Source of the DNA: Arthrobacter sp. Hiyo4
Lineage (GTDB): Bacteria > Actinomycetota > Actinomycetes > Actinomycetales > Micrococcaceae
Reading direction: 5' to 3'
DNA length: 64,000 nt
NCBI GenBank assembly: GCA_002370555.1
Contig: AP014718.1
Span: 2,852,001 to 2,916,000, forward strand
Shown here: piece by piece, positions 29,702 through 39,356 of the stretch
How positions within the stretch are numbered: the stretch's first letter is position 1
Layout: each line of letters starts with the position of its first letter
Position numbers and translations under genes: made by a program
The notes under the pieces: model-generated
The model's input: only the letters and a program-made list of their open reading frames with translations
Told to the model about the DNA's origin: nothing
Database searches by the model: none

Positions 29702-30435
29702 CTATTGACCGTGTACGACGGCGGCGTCGAACCGTTCCAGCGCGATCTCGGCGAGCACCGGCGACGGCAGCAGTGGTTCCGTCACGAGATCGGCACCGGC
29801 TTTGGCCAGCTGGTCGTGGAAGAACCCCGGCGCGAGGAGGTAGGAGGCAATCACCACGCGGCCGCCGTCGTCCACGGCACCGGCGGACTCCCCCGCCCCG
29901 CACCTCCGGCCAGCTCCTGGCGGAGCATGGCGACGGCGTCGGGCACCGACGGCTGGGCGGAGGCACCGTAGGCGGGCAGAATCCGGTTGCGGCGCAGCGC
30001 CCTGAGCTGGTCGGCGAGCTCTTCCACGCTGACGGCGGCGTTGGGATTGGAGGACCCGGCGGCGGCGAGGACGATCGCGTCGCGGTCCGTCACCCCGGCT
30101 TCCCGGAGGCGCTGGTCCAGCAGGGCGGCGAGCCTCCGGTCAGGGCCGAGTGGTGCTGCGGCGAGGCTGCCCGGACGGCTCTTCACAGCCCGGGCGATGT
30201 CCACCCTGACGTGATATCCCACGCTCAGGAGCAGCGGCACGACGACGGCACTTGAGTCTTCGGGGAGGCCCGCCACCACGTCCACGAGGTCCGGCTGCTG
30301 GACGTCCACGTAGGCCTCGCGAACGTCCAGGCCCGGGCGCAGGGCGGCGATGTCTGCGCGGAGCGCGTTGACCTCCGCGGCGCCCTGTGTGCTGGATGTC
30401 CCATGGGCGCAGGCGATCATGATCGGGTTGTTCAT
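29702..30435 (-). CDS. Sirohydrochlorin chelatase, CbiX/SirB type (one frameshift)
   Basis: About 245 residues. Metal-binding N-terminus IACAHGTSSTQG and a second-half histidine region PLLLSVGYHVRVDI are CbiX traits. After a break near 29895 the tail reads ASYLLAPGFFHDQL and ends at TAG 29702. It would insert iron into sirohydrochlorin made by the CysG-type protein, giving siroheme for SirA encoded 145 bases downstream on the same strand. Cobalt chelation for cobalamin is possible but not supported by neighbours. Confidence 0.85.
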
Positions 30436-30496
30436 AGGGGCTAGCGTAACGTTGGAGCCGCCCTGTCCGCCCACCAACAATCCGCCGGGACGCCAC

Positions 30497-31203
30497 ATGA
30501 CATCGCCGTTCGACACTTTGCCGTTCGACATCGACCTTGTATGGCTTGACCTGGCCGGAGTCTTCTTTTTCGCCGTCTCCGGGTCGCTGTTGGCGGCACG
30601 GAAGCAGTTCGATCTGGTGGGATCGCTGCTGCTGGCATCCCTGGTCTCCCTCGGCGGCGGTGTAATCCGCGACATCATCCTCAACACCACGCCGGCAGCC
30701 TTTACCAACCCCGCGTATCTGGTTCCCCGGTCCTGGCTACTGTCCTGGTGTATTTCCTGTACTCCAGCGTGCAGCGGTACACCTCGCTGCTGGTGCTGTT
30801 CGACGCCGGCGGGCTGGCCCTGTTCTGCATCACCGGAACGCTGAAGGCCCTGGCGCTAGGGATGAATCCGGTGGCTGCCGTGCTGCTCGGCGTGACCACG
30901 GCGGTGGGCGGTGGCCTGCTGCGAGACATCACCGCGAACGAGGTGCCCCAGCTTTTCAACCCCGGTGACCTTTACGCGCTGCCGGCCTTCACCGGGGCGG
31001 CCCTAACCGCGCTGCTCTGGGTGACGGGGGCCTTCAACGCGCTGACGGCGTGCGTGGTGGCCGCCGTGGTGTTCGCATTCCGGGTGGTTGCCTGGCGCCG
31101 GTCCTGGTATGTTCCGCTCGCCGTACATGGCTGGCACCGGCGGGGCTCCGGCGGGAGTGGGGCTGATGGGGCTGGCAGCGGCTCGGGAGCACGCCGTAGT
31201 TAG
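30497..31203 (+). CDS. TRIC/UPF0126 family membrane channel protein (one frameshift)
   Basis: About 236 residues. Two halves each carry the family's glycine-rich motif: ARKQFDLVGSLLLASLVSLGGGVIRDIIL and the repeat-like GVTTAVGGGLLRDITANEVP. Seven hydrophobic segments. Bacterial relatives are trimeric cation channels. A break near 30727 (CCCC for CCCCC) is repaired to LVPPVLATVLVYFLY. The C-terminal 40 residues are low-complexity Gly/Ser and may reflect a further miscall. Confidence 0.82.
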
Positions 31204-31216
31204 CTAGGATATGAGC

Positions 31217-31645
31217 ATGACTGACATGTTCCTCGAGAAGTTCCGCGCGCTTGTTCCGACGTATCTCGAGGACGAATGGCAGGAAGAAGACGGCCTGCCC
31301 GCGGACGAGCTGGACGCGGCCCTCGCCGAGCACCAGTTCCAGGTTCCCCTGGTCCTCCGCGAGTTTTACCTGGCGGTGGGCGGCTGCGAGGACATCATGG
31401 AGGCGTACCACTACTTCTGGGATCCCGAAGAATTGGAAGTGGATGACGAAGGCTTCCTGATGTTCCTCGAGGATGAGGAAGAACAGTTCACTTGGGGCTT
31501 CCGAGTCGGCGACCTCGGCATCCCCGACCCCATCGTGTACCGCCGCAACAACGCCCGCGGGCAGTGGAAGAGCGAAGAAGGCACCTTCTCCGAGTTCGTC
31601 TTCGACATGTTCGAGTGGGCCTTCAACGACGAGGAAGAAAACTAG
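31217..31645 (+). CDS. Acidic small protein, SMI1/KNR4-like by pattern
   Basis: 142 residues, intact and very acidic. LAEHQFQVPLVLREFYLAVG matches the SMI1/KNR4 (SUKH) core, where a loop of similar form precedes a tyrosine-rich stretch (here EAYHYFWDPEEL). Start at 31217 because AGGA lies 9 bases upstream; the ATG at 31211 is too close. SUKH proteins are often immunity or scaffold proteins, but no toxin gene is adjacent. Family assignment is moderate. Confidence 0.6.
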   Translation: MTDMFLEKFRALVPTYLEDEWQEEDGLPADELDAALAEHQFQVPLVLREFYLAVGGCEDIMEAYHYFWDPEELEVDDEGFLMFLEDEEEQFTWGFRVGDLGIPDPIVYRRNNARGQWKSEEGTFSEFVFDMFEWAFNDEEEN

Positions 31646-31686
31646 GCTTCCTGCCGTTCCCGGCCACCTTTCGACACCTGTCCGCC

Positions 31687-31711
31687 GCTAGAATTCCCCA
31701 GGTTTGGCTGG
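31687..31711 (+). repeat. Left copy of a 25-base inverted repeat flanking the DUF559 gene
   Basis: GCTAGAATTCCCCAGGTTTG followed by GCTGG. It matches the reverse complement of 32737-32761 at 23 of 25 positions. The pair encloses the DUF559 gene about 1 kb apart. Confidence 0.7.
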
Positions 31712-31777
31712 TCCGCCCGGCGAGCCTCCTCGATCTGCCGGAGTGTCGGCGGGTTCTCGAAGCGAAGCAGGGGAATC

Positions 31778-32599
31778 TCAGCGCACCACGCGGCCGCGTA
31801 GGACCTGCCACACGTCGTCCACGACCTTCTGCGGGTTGTAGACCACCTGCGCGTAGCCGTATCTGAGCACAGCGTAGCCATCCAGGGTGCTCGCGTTGTT
31901 CCGTAGCCGGTCCTTCTTGACCTGTCTGGGCTGGAGATGCGCTTCGCCGTCGAGTTCCACAATCAGGAATCCCTCCAGCAGGAAGTCCACGATTCCGATC
32001 CCTGGAAGATCCACCTGGGTCTGGACGAACATGCCCTCACTCCGGAAGAGGAGCCGGGCCACCACCTCGATGGGTGAACCGGCGGTGCCATCCACCAGGT
32101 CCAAGACCCTGCGGGCGGCCCCGTTTCGATTTCCCGGCAGGTGTCCGCGCAGGTAATCCAGTGTGGTCCTGCCTTGCAGCAGCGCGCTCTCCACCATGAC
32201 GGCGGCCTCGACTTCAGGCAAACACCGCAGGCCATGAAGCAGCACATCGGTCAGGCCGGCAACCGGCCAGGGCACATCCTGGGGCACCACACTCTCGCGA
32301 TGGACCACAGCTCCCTTGGCGGCTCCGTGCCGGCAGAGCAGGTGAAGCACCGCAGGTTGGTGCAGGCGCCACAGCCGGTGGTGTGGCGTGGCCGAGCCGC
32401 AGCTGAGCAGACCATTGGCCAGGACTGCACTCACCAGATCGGGAGCGGCTCCCGGCAGTGCCACCACGCCATGCCGGAGCCGCCGAATCTGGCCGGAGCC
32501 AACGGCCAGGCGGATGTTCCGATCCGAGAACCCGGCCTGGCGCAATGTCGCTGTCCTGGCGACGGAGCCTGCGTATTTGAGATAAGAACTGACGTCCAT
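31778..32599 (-). CDS. DUF559-type protein with Vsr-like endonuclease fold
   Basis: 273 residues, intact, from the ATG at 32599. The N-terminal half resembles the winged helix of AbiEi-like proteins (ATLRQAGFSDRNIRLAVGSG, IRRLRHGVVALPGAAPD). The C-terminal DUF559 region has GIVDFLLEGFLIVELDGEAH, matching the D-x(n)-ExD pattern of Vsr/PD-(D/E)XK-type nucleases, then KKDRLRNNASTLDGYAVLRYGY. Function unknown; mycobacterial and arthrobacterial genomes carry many such genes. No partner antitoxin gene is adjacent. It is enclosed by a 25-base inverted repeat. Confidence 0.8.
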   Translation of the reverse strand: MDVSSYLKYAGSVARTATLRQAGFSDRNIRLAVGSGQIRRLRHGVVALPGAAPDLVSAVLANGLLSCGSATPHHRLWRLHQPAVLHLLCRHGAAKGAVVHRESVVPQDVPWPVAGLTDVLLHGLRCLPEVEAAVMVESALLQGRTTLDYLRGHLPGNRNGAARRVLDLVDGTAGSPIEVVARLLFRSEGMFVQTQVDLPGIGIVDFLLEGFLIVELDGEAHLQPRQVKKDRLRNNASTLDGYAVLRYGYAQVVYNPQKVVDDVWQVLRGRVVR

Positions 32600-32736
32600 G
32601 CTTCCAGCAGAGCCGACCATTGCTCCCGCCGGCAGTGTCGAAATCGCCTATGTGGACAACCTGGCCGCTGGGTCTCCCCTGGTTTGGGCGCCCCTGCCGG
32701 CGTGGCGGCAAGACTCACGGGCTGCCAGCGGCATCT

Positions 32737-32761
32737 CCAGGCAAACCTGGGGAATTCCAGC
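32737..32761 (-). repeat. Right copy of the inverted repeat flanking the DUF559 gene
   Basis: CCAGGCAAACCTGGGGAATT followed by CCAGC. Inverted relative to 31687-31711 with two mismatches. Confidence 0.7.
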
Positions 32762-32844
32762 GGGGTCGCACGCCCAAAAGCCTGTGACACGCGCAGTAAC
32801 AGCAAGTTTGCATCCTGTGACAAATCTGTCATATACTGTTCACG

Positions 32845-32870
32845 GATCCGCTAAACGCCTCCGGCGGATC
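32845..32870. repeat. Small hairpin
   Basis: GATCCGC pairs with GCGGATC across 12 bases. It lies just before the larger hairpin at 32889. Confidence 0.45.
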
Positions 32871-32888
32871 TGATGCGAACGGAGATAT

Positions 32889-32940
32889 AGCCCCGGTTCG
32901 ACGCAACGTTTGATTCGTTTCGTTGCTGAGAACCGGGGCT
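32889..32940. terminator. Hairpin after the polyprenyl synthase gene
   Basis: AGCCCCGGTTC pairs with GAACCGGGGCT, and an inner GCAACG/CGTTGC stem extends it. It lies about 85 bases beyond the stop of the minus-strand polyprenyl synthase gene. Confidence 0.65.
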
Positions 32941-33023
32941 GTTGCATTTAATGAACTCCCCAAGCAAACAGCGAGGGCCCCGGCCAGGTTCACCCCGCCG
33001 AGGCCCCGCTGCACAAAAGAGAA

Positions 33024-34122
33024 TCAGCTGGCGCGGTCCACCACAGCCAGGGCGAAGTTGGACAGCGAGGACTTCACAACACCCTCGGGCAGTGGCGCCA
33101 GTGCGGCAATGGCTTCGTCGGCCCAGCGGCGGGCAACCACCCAGGACTCGGCGGTGACGGGGTGCTCGCGCAGTCCGGCCACGGCGGAGGCCAAGGCGGC
33201 GTCGGAGGTCAGATCCCCATCAATGAGCTTCAAGAGTTCGACGGCGGACTGGTCACCGGCCGCGGCATCGCGCCGCAGGAACAGAACGGGCAGCGTGGGC
33301 ACACCCTCGCGGAGATCCGTGCCCGGTGACTTGCCGGACTTCACCTTGACGCCGGTGACATCAATGACGTCGTCGGCGAGCTGGAAGGCCACGCCCACCT
33401 TCTCGCCGTACTCCACCAGCAGGTCCTCGTAGGCCTCGTCGGCACCGGCGAAGATGGCCCCGAGCTGGCCGGAGGCGGCAACCAGGGATCCGGTCTTGTC
33501 CGCGATGACGGACAGGTAGTGCTCCACCGGATCCTCGTCCGGGCGCGGGCCCACAGTCTCGTGCAGCTGGCCCAGGCACAGCCGCTCGAAAGTCCGGGCC
33601 TGGATGCCCAAGGCGCGCGAGCCCAGCTCGGACACCAGGATGGAGGCGCGGGCAAAGATGAGGTCGCCCGTGAGGACGGCCACGGAGTTTCCCCAGACCT
33701 CGTGGGCCGTGGGGGCGCCGCGGCGGAACGGGCCGAGTCCATCACGTCGTCGTGGTACAGCGTTGCCAGGTGCGTCAGCTCCACCACAACGGCGGCCTGC
33801 ACCACGGCGGGAAGGGAGGCGTCGCCGAGGTGGGCGCACAGCAGGGTCAGCAGCGGCCGGATGCGCTTGCCGCCGGCTTCCACGAGGTGACGCGACGTTG
33901 CGTCAGCCAGGGGGTCCGAGTTGGCAATGGCTTCTCGAAGCTTCTTTTCCACCCGCGCCAGGTTGTTCGTGATGGCGGGCCCAGCTCGGAGTCCTCCGCG
34001 ATCGCCGCGAAGCCTGCGGGCAGCTGAAGTCCCGTTGCAATGGCGGTGGTGTTGAGGCTGGGTTCGGAGTCCGGCAGGCCGTGCCCGGCGTGCGTCCAGC
34101 TGTGGTCTGCGGAGTTAGTCAC
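33024..34122 (-). CDS. Polyprenyl diphosphate synthase, menaquinone side chain (two frameshifts)
   Basis: About 367 residues. Both aspartate-rich motifs that bind Mg-diphosphate are present: LYHDDVMD and FQLADDVIDVTG, plus GGKRIRPLLTLL. Trans-type prenyl elongation; chain length cannot be read. Breaks near 33978 (GGGCCC for GGGCCCC) and 33738. The start is GTG at 34122, overlapping the stop of the GGR-family gene by four bases. Sharing an operon-like string with menG points to the menaquinone isoprenoid tail. Confidence 0.88.
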
Positions 34123-35447
34123 TGGTTAACCCTAACTTTTTGTTGCGGATACCGCTGGTTCGATGCCGGTGGGGTGTTGGATGTGGCCGGAACCAGCGAC
34201 TCCAGGACGCGGATCACCCGGTCCTCGAAGCCCTTCGCGGCCGGGTCCGTCAGATTTGCGAGCAGCCGCACCACAAAGCGCATCAGCACGGGAATGGGCA
34301 TCCCGGTCCGCAGCGCGAGCTTCATGACGGCGGGCTTTCCGATCAGCGCGGCAAATGCCCGTCCGAGTGTGAAATGCGATCCCCACTGGCCCGCACATAG
34401 TCCGCGTACCCCGCGAGGTGCGCATCGGCGTCGTACATTCCGCCCGCGGCATAAGAACGCGAGGAGGCGTCAATGATGAACTCGGCCGCGAACCGTGCCG
34501 ACTCCATCGCGTAGGAGATGCCCTCCCCGTTGAACGGGGAGACCATGCCGCCGGCGTCACCCAGGAGCAGAAGGCCGGGCGAGTAGTGCGGGGTGCGGTT
34601 GAAGCCCATGGGCAGCGCGGCGCCGCGAATTTCGCCCACCTGGTGGTCCGGGGTGAAGCCCATTCGGCGGGCATTGCGGCGGTCCAGTCGCGCAGGACCT
34701 GCTTGTAGTCGAGCTTGCCGAAATCCTTGGACGAGTTCAGGATGCCCAGGCCCACGTTGGAGGTGCCGTCGCCCACGCCGAACACCCAGCCGTAGCCGGG
34801 GAGCAGTTTTCCGTCGCGGCCGGGGAGCTCCAGCCAGCCTTCCATCCAGTCGTCATCGTGCCGGGGAGACGTGAAGTAAGTACGGACGGCGACGCCGAGG
34901 GGGCGGTCGTCGCGCTTGTGGATCCCCAGCGACACTGCGGTTCGCGTCGAGTTGCCGTCCGCGGCGAGTACGACGTCGGCGCTGAAGTCACGTGACTCCC
35001 CGTCTTGCGTCCGGACTCGTCCAGGAGCGCTGCGCGGACACCGGTCACGCGGCCGTCTTCCGACCGCAGGGCTTCGGTGACGCTGTGCCGCTCGAGGATT
35101 TCGGCGCCGGCGCCCTGGGCGTGGCGGGCCAGTTCCTCGTCGAAGCCCAGGCGCGTGCGGATGAGGCCGTACTGCGGAAAGTCGGAGACCTCGGGCCAAG
35201 GCAGCTCAATAGTGCGGCCGCCCGCGATCAGGCGCAGGCCCTTGTTGCGGCGCCAGCCGTCCGCTTCAGGGTGCGGCAGGCCGAGCTTCTGGATTTCGCG
35301 GACTGCCCTTGGGGTGAGGCCGTCGCCGCAGACCTTCTCGCGCGGGAAGCTGGTTTTCTCAAGGACGGTCACGCTGATGCCGGCCTTGGCAAGGTAGTAG
35401 GCGGCAGTGGAGCCGGCTGGCCCCGCGCCGACAATCAGGACATTCAC
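34119..35447 (-). CDS. Geranylgeranyl reductase-family FAD oxidoreductase (three frameshifts)
   Basis: About 442 residues. N-terminal FAD loop [21 protein letters not shown], then EKVCGDGLTPRAV typical of GGR proteins, and the second FAD motif LLLGDAGGMVSPFNGEGISY. Breaks fall near 35010, 34670 and 34380. The start is GTG at 35447, 6 bases after the menG stop. Mycobacterial homologues (MenJ) partially saturate the menaquinone side chain, and the placement beside menG and the prenyl synthase supports the same role here. Confidence 0.87.
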
Positions 35448-35452
35448 GCCGT

Positions 35453-36232
35453 TCAGCGGACGATGTTGCGGCGAAGCTTGGCCACGGGACCCTTGTGCGC
35501 GGCGATGGCCTCCGCTGCGCCCTCCGGCGTGGATTCCAGCGGCTTGGTGGCACGGTGCACGGCCACGATCCCGCCGGTCAGGTTGCGGTAGGTGACCTTT
35601 TCCCAGCCGGATTCCTGCAGCCATGCGGCCAGGTGGTCCTGGTCCGGCCAGGCGCGGATGGACTCGGCGAGGTAGACGTAGGCGTCCGGGTTGGAGGCCA
35701 CCTTCACGGCGATGGCCGGGAGCGCACGCATGAGGTATTCCGTATACATGGTGCGCCACAGCGGAACCACGGGCTGGGAGAACTCGGCGATGACCAACTT
35801 GCCACCGGGCTTGGTGACTCGGAGCATCTCAGCCAGCGCCTTCTTGGGCTCGTTGACATTGCGCAGCCCGAACGAAATCGTGCTGGCGTCAAAGCTGTTG
35901 TCCGCGAAAGGCAGGTTGGTGGCATCGCCGGCAACGAAGTTGATGTCCGGGCGGCGGCGCTTGCCCACCTTGAGCATGCCGAGGGAGAAGTCGCAGGCGA
36001 TGACGTCTATGCCTGCATCGGCATATGGCTCGCTGGACGTGCCGGTTCCCGCGGCAAGGTCCAACACCCGCTGGCCCCGTTTCATGTCCATGGCGTCCAC
36101 CACGATCCTGCGCCAGCGGCGTGTTTGCCCCATGGAGAGGACATCGTTGACGACGTCGTACTTAGGTGCGACGTCGTCAAACATCGTGGCTACTTCGTCC
36201 GGACGCTTTTCCAAGGATGCTCGGTTCACCAT
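35453..36232 (-). CDS. menG: Demethylmenaquinone methyltransferase
   Basis: 259 residues, intact. UbiE/MenG family: [27 protein letters not shown], the SAM loop [16 protein letters not shown], and [24 protein letters not shown]. Performs the last methylation of menaquinone. First gene of the menG, GGR, prenyl synthase series, with short or overlapping junctions. Confidence 0.93.
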   Translation of the reverse strand: MVNRASLEKRPDEVATMFDDVAPKYDVVNDVLSMGQTRRWRRIVVDAMDMKRGQRVLDLAAGTGTSSEPYADAGIDVIACDFSLGMLKVGKRRRPDINFVAGDATNLPFADNSFDASTISFGLRNVNEPKKALAEMLRVTKPGGKLVIAEFSQPVVPLWRTMYTEYLMRALPAIAVKVASNPDAYVYLAESIRAWPDQDHLAAWLQESGWEKVTYRNLTGGIVAVHRATKPLESTPEGAAEAIAAHKGPVAKLRRNIVR

Positions 36233-36241
36233 GCAATTGTC

Positions 36242-36530
36242 TCAGACAAACTTGAGAAGGACTTTCGACGAGCCCGTGCCCGGGTCCGAAGCCACGGCAA
36301 ACGCCTCGGCCACGTCACCTGCGTCGAACGTGTGCCTCAGCAGCGGCTCCACGTCCAGCCCGTCCGCCAGGTACGCGAGGGCGTCATCCAGCTCGTCCGC
36401 GAAACGGACGGTCCCGCGGTAGTCAATCTCCCGGAAAACGAGTGCGTCGAGCTCGGCCGTCACGGGCCCGGCCGGCAGGTTGCCCACCTGGACCACGACG
36501 ACGCCGCGGCGCACGGCGGCGAAACAGCCT
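36242..36530 (-). pseudogene. C-terminal remnant of a zinc alcohol dehydrogenase (idonate 5-dehydrogenase-like)
   Basis: Only about the last 95 codons remain: AAVRRGVVVVQVGNLPAGPV, then RFADELDDALAYLADGLDVEPLLRHTFDAGD and GSSKVLLKFV before TGA. This is the C-terminus of MDR-type L-idonate/sorbitol dehydrogenases. No start, zinc-binding part or NAD loop exists upstream, where the sequence turns directly into a truncated regulator on the other strand. A single homopolymer miscall cannot account for the loss, so this looks like a real deletion remnant. Confidence 0.7.
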
Positions 36531-36799
36531 GGGCCACCGTTTCCAACGCCAAGGGCCACCTGGACCGCACCCGCTACCTGGGGCTCAGCGGCTACCGCGG
36601 CATCACGGAGTACGCGGCCGACCACCGAGGCGTGCTGGACGCGATCCTCGCCGGCGAGCTGTCCGCCGCGGAAGACGGGCTGCGCAGCCACCTGCGCTTC
36701 ATCCTGAACGACGTCGCGAGCATGTGCGCCGCACGGCCGGACCTGTTCTCCACCCCTGCCGCGCCCGAGCGACGCACAGGGCGTCCGGCCCGGGTCTGA
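36520..36799 (+). pseudogene. C-terminal remnant of a FadR-type GntR regulator
   Basis: The readable part, TAWATVSNAKGHLDRTRYLG to HLRFILNDVASMCAARPDLF, matches the last third of FCD-domain regulators of sugar-acid operons, including the late metal-binding histidine in LRSHLRF. The helix-turn-helix half is missing. It is head-to-head with the dehydrogenase remnant, so one deletion through the shared promoter appears to have removed the 5' parts of both. Confidence 0.65.
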
Positions 36800-36826
36800 C
36801 ACACCCGGGAGTAGTGTTGTCTCATC

Positions 36827-38174
36827 ATGACGAGCACGTTCCGCACCCTCACAGTCCCCCTGGATGGCACCACGTCCGCCGGCGGGCTGCCGCAGTTTCT
36901 GGTCCGGGACGACGTCCTCTGCTGGACCCGCCGCGAAGCCGGCCTGGTGGGCTTCGGCGAGATCGCCCGCTTCACGGCCACCGGCCCTGAGCGCTTCCTT
37001 GAGGCCGACATCTGGTGGCGCCACCTGGTCCTCGAAGCGGACATCACCGACTCCGTGGAGCTGCCCGGCACCGGTCCCGTGGCTTTCGGCTCCTTCGCGT
37101 TTTCCAAGAAGTCCACCCACGTATCGCGGCTGATTGTGCCGGAGATCGTGGTGGGCGTCCGCGACGGCCGGTACTGGCTCACCCAGTTGACGGTCGACGA
37201 CGGCGAGCTCACCGAAGCGGGCGCCCTCGCCGCCCTGGCCGGCTGGCTGAGCGGTGGCAGCACCCCCGGCGACGTCCCGCCGGTGGTGAGGCCGGCGCCG
37301 TCGTTCATCCTTTGCCGTCCGCCGACGGAGCCACCCTGCACACCGGCTCGCTCAGCGAGCAAGACTGGCTGGCCGCCGTGGCCGCCGGCGTGGCGGAGAT
37401 CCGGACCGGAGCGCTGGAGAAACTGGTGCTGGCACGGGACATCGTGGCCACGGTGCCGTCGGGCGTGAACGCCGCGCAGGTGTTGCGCGAGCTGGCCGTG
37501 CGGTACCGCGAATGCTGGACGTATGGCGTGGACGGGCTGGTGGGGCCACCCCGGAGATGCTGATCCAGGTGGAAGGCCGCACCGCCCAGGCGCGAGTGCT
37601 GGCCGGGACGCTGGACCGCCGCGACGCGCACGGCGAGGCCGGCATTCCCATGGACTATGCCGAGCGGGTGCTGGCCGGGTCGGAGAAGCAGCGGCATGAG
37701 CACGAGATCGCGATCCAGTCGCTGACGTCGCAGCTGGCACCGTTTTCCGAGGCCATGAACGCGCACGATGAGCCCTTTATTTTGGAGCTGCCGAACGTGT
37801 GGCACCTGGCGTCAGACGTCAAGGCGGAGCTCGCCGAGGTGGAGGGCCATGTGCCCACGTGCCTGGCGCTGATCAATGCGCTGCATCCCACGGCTGCGGT
37901 CTGCGGCACGCCCACGCTGGTGGCCGGCGCCCTGATCCGCAAGCTTGAACACCTGGACCGCGGCCCGTACGCGGGACCGGTGGGCTGGCTCGACGCTGCC
38001 GGCAACGGCGAATGGGGCATCGCCCTGCGCGGCGCCGTGATCGAGGATCCGCATACGGTGCGGTTATATGCCGGTTGCGGCATAGTGGATGGTTCCCAGC
38101 CGGAGGCGGAGCTTGCGGAGACGTGGGCGAAGTTCCGGCCGATGCTGGAGTCGCTGGGATTTCCAACTAGATAG
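36827..38174 (+). CDS. menF: Isochorismate synthase, MenF type (two frameshifts)
   Basis: About 450 residues. Chorismate-binding family: GALEKLVLARDIVA, GATPEMLIQVEGR, ALHPTAAVCGTP and YAGCGIVDGSQPEAELAETW. Converts chorismate to isochorismate at the head of menaquinone synthesis. Breaks near 37290 and 37543 (GGGG for GGGGG) are repaired cleanly. The run of menaquinone genes nearby supports MenF over a siderophore EntC. Confidence 0.88.
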
Positions 38175-38433
38175 CACCATCCCCCACCCGCCTGACTGGC
38201 ACCTAAACGTCATGAAACCGTGTCGTGAAACCGCGTTTTCACCACGTTAAATGGGAGCCAGATTGGAGGCGTGTCCGGAATTACAGACACGGGCGGCCTC
38301 CCGGGTCTTGATTTAGGCTGTGATTTAGTTATCCAATAGTGAAACTAAGTTTCCTGTGATGCACATCTCTTGTTCGGCGCTACACTATGAACCGATTTAG
38401 TACCGCATACCCCTGCAACAAAAGGTAAGAATT

Positions 38434-39233
38434 ATGCAGCTCAAGTCCCTGTCCACGGCCAAAATGACCGCCAAGGCAGTAGCAATCCTCGCCGCCGGCG
38501 CCCTCACCCTCACGGCCTGCGGCGGCAGCTCCACCCCCGCAGCGTCCGAAGGCGGCATCCAGCTCATCAACGCCGGCAAACTCACGGTCTGCTCCGACGT
38601 CCCCTACGAGCCCTTCGAATTCCAGAAGGACGGCAAGACAGTCGGTTTCGACATGGACATCGCCGCGGAGGTCGCCAAGGACCTCAAAGCCGAACTGAGC
38701 GTTGTGGACAGCTCCTTCGAAGCGATCGAGACCGGCACCGCGCTCACCCAGTGCGACGTCTCCATCTCCTCGATCTCCATCACGGACACCCGCAAGTCCG
38801 TCATGGACTTCTCTACCCCGTACCTGGACGACGACCTGGCCCTCGTGGCCAGCGCGGACTCCGGCATCAAGAGCCTGGACGACGCCAAGGGCAAGAAGGT
38901 GGGCGTCCAGCAGGCCACCACAGGCGCCGACTATGCAGCAGAGAAGGGCCTCGACGCCCAGCAGTTCGAGGACACCGGCCTCCTGGTCCAGGCCCTGCAG
39001 GCAGGCACCATCGACGCAGCATTGGGCAACCAGTCCGTCCTGGGCTACGCCATCAAGGATGCCCCAAGTTCAAGGCTGTTGAGAAGTTCGCTACCGGTGA
39101 GCAGCTGGGCATCTCCATCAAAAAGGGCAACACCGCCATGGCCGAAAAAGTCAACGGAACGCTCAAGCGCCTGACCGACGACGGAACCCTCAAGAAGTTC
39201 GAGACCACCTGGTTCGGCGAGGTCGCCAAGTAG
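38434..39233 (+). CDS. Polar amino-acid ABC transporter substrate-binding lipoprotein (one frameshift)
   Basis: About 266 residues. Signal peptide with lipobox LTLTACGG, then the family-3 solute-binding domain: LTVCSDVPYEPFEFQKDGKTVGFDMDI (read in two parts) and ITDTRKSVMDFSTPYLDD. A break near 39063 (CCCC for CCCCC) is repaired to KDAPKFKAVEKFATGEQLG. Glutamine/glutamate or other polar amino acids are the usual ligands. First gene of a three-gene import operon. Confidence 0.88.
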
Positions 39234-39356
39234 CCTGCGCTCCGGCCCCGGGCAACTGAGGCCTTCGCCGCCCTGAGAACCACGCCGCCGGGCCCCGGAC
39301 ACGCTGTACCGCAGTAGGTCCGGGCCTCAGCCACGCACTACGAATGTGAGCACCCC

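Larger units (their letters stand above)
32600..33023. other. Gene-poor gap of 424 bases
   Basis: I see no supported coding sequence. The gap holds the right copy of the inverted repeat (32737-32761) and two hairpins (32845-32870 and 32889-32940). A relatively AT-rich patch with TCATATACTGTTCACG near 32829 could be a promoter, but no gene follows it on the plus strand. Confidence 0.6.

Noticed and set aside
31778..32599. DUF559 gene as the toxin of an AbiE-type toxin-antitoxin pair
   Set aside because: The N-terminus resembles AbiEi, which is the antitoxin side, but no AbiEii nucleotidyltransferase gene is adjacent, and the C-terminus is nuclease-like. No TA claim is made.
38325..38348. TTAGTT...AACTAA inverted repeat before the amino-acid binding protein as an operator
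   Set aside because: Only 6-base arms with a 12-base gap in an AT-rich promoter region, and no linked regulator gene. It could be chance.
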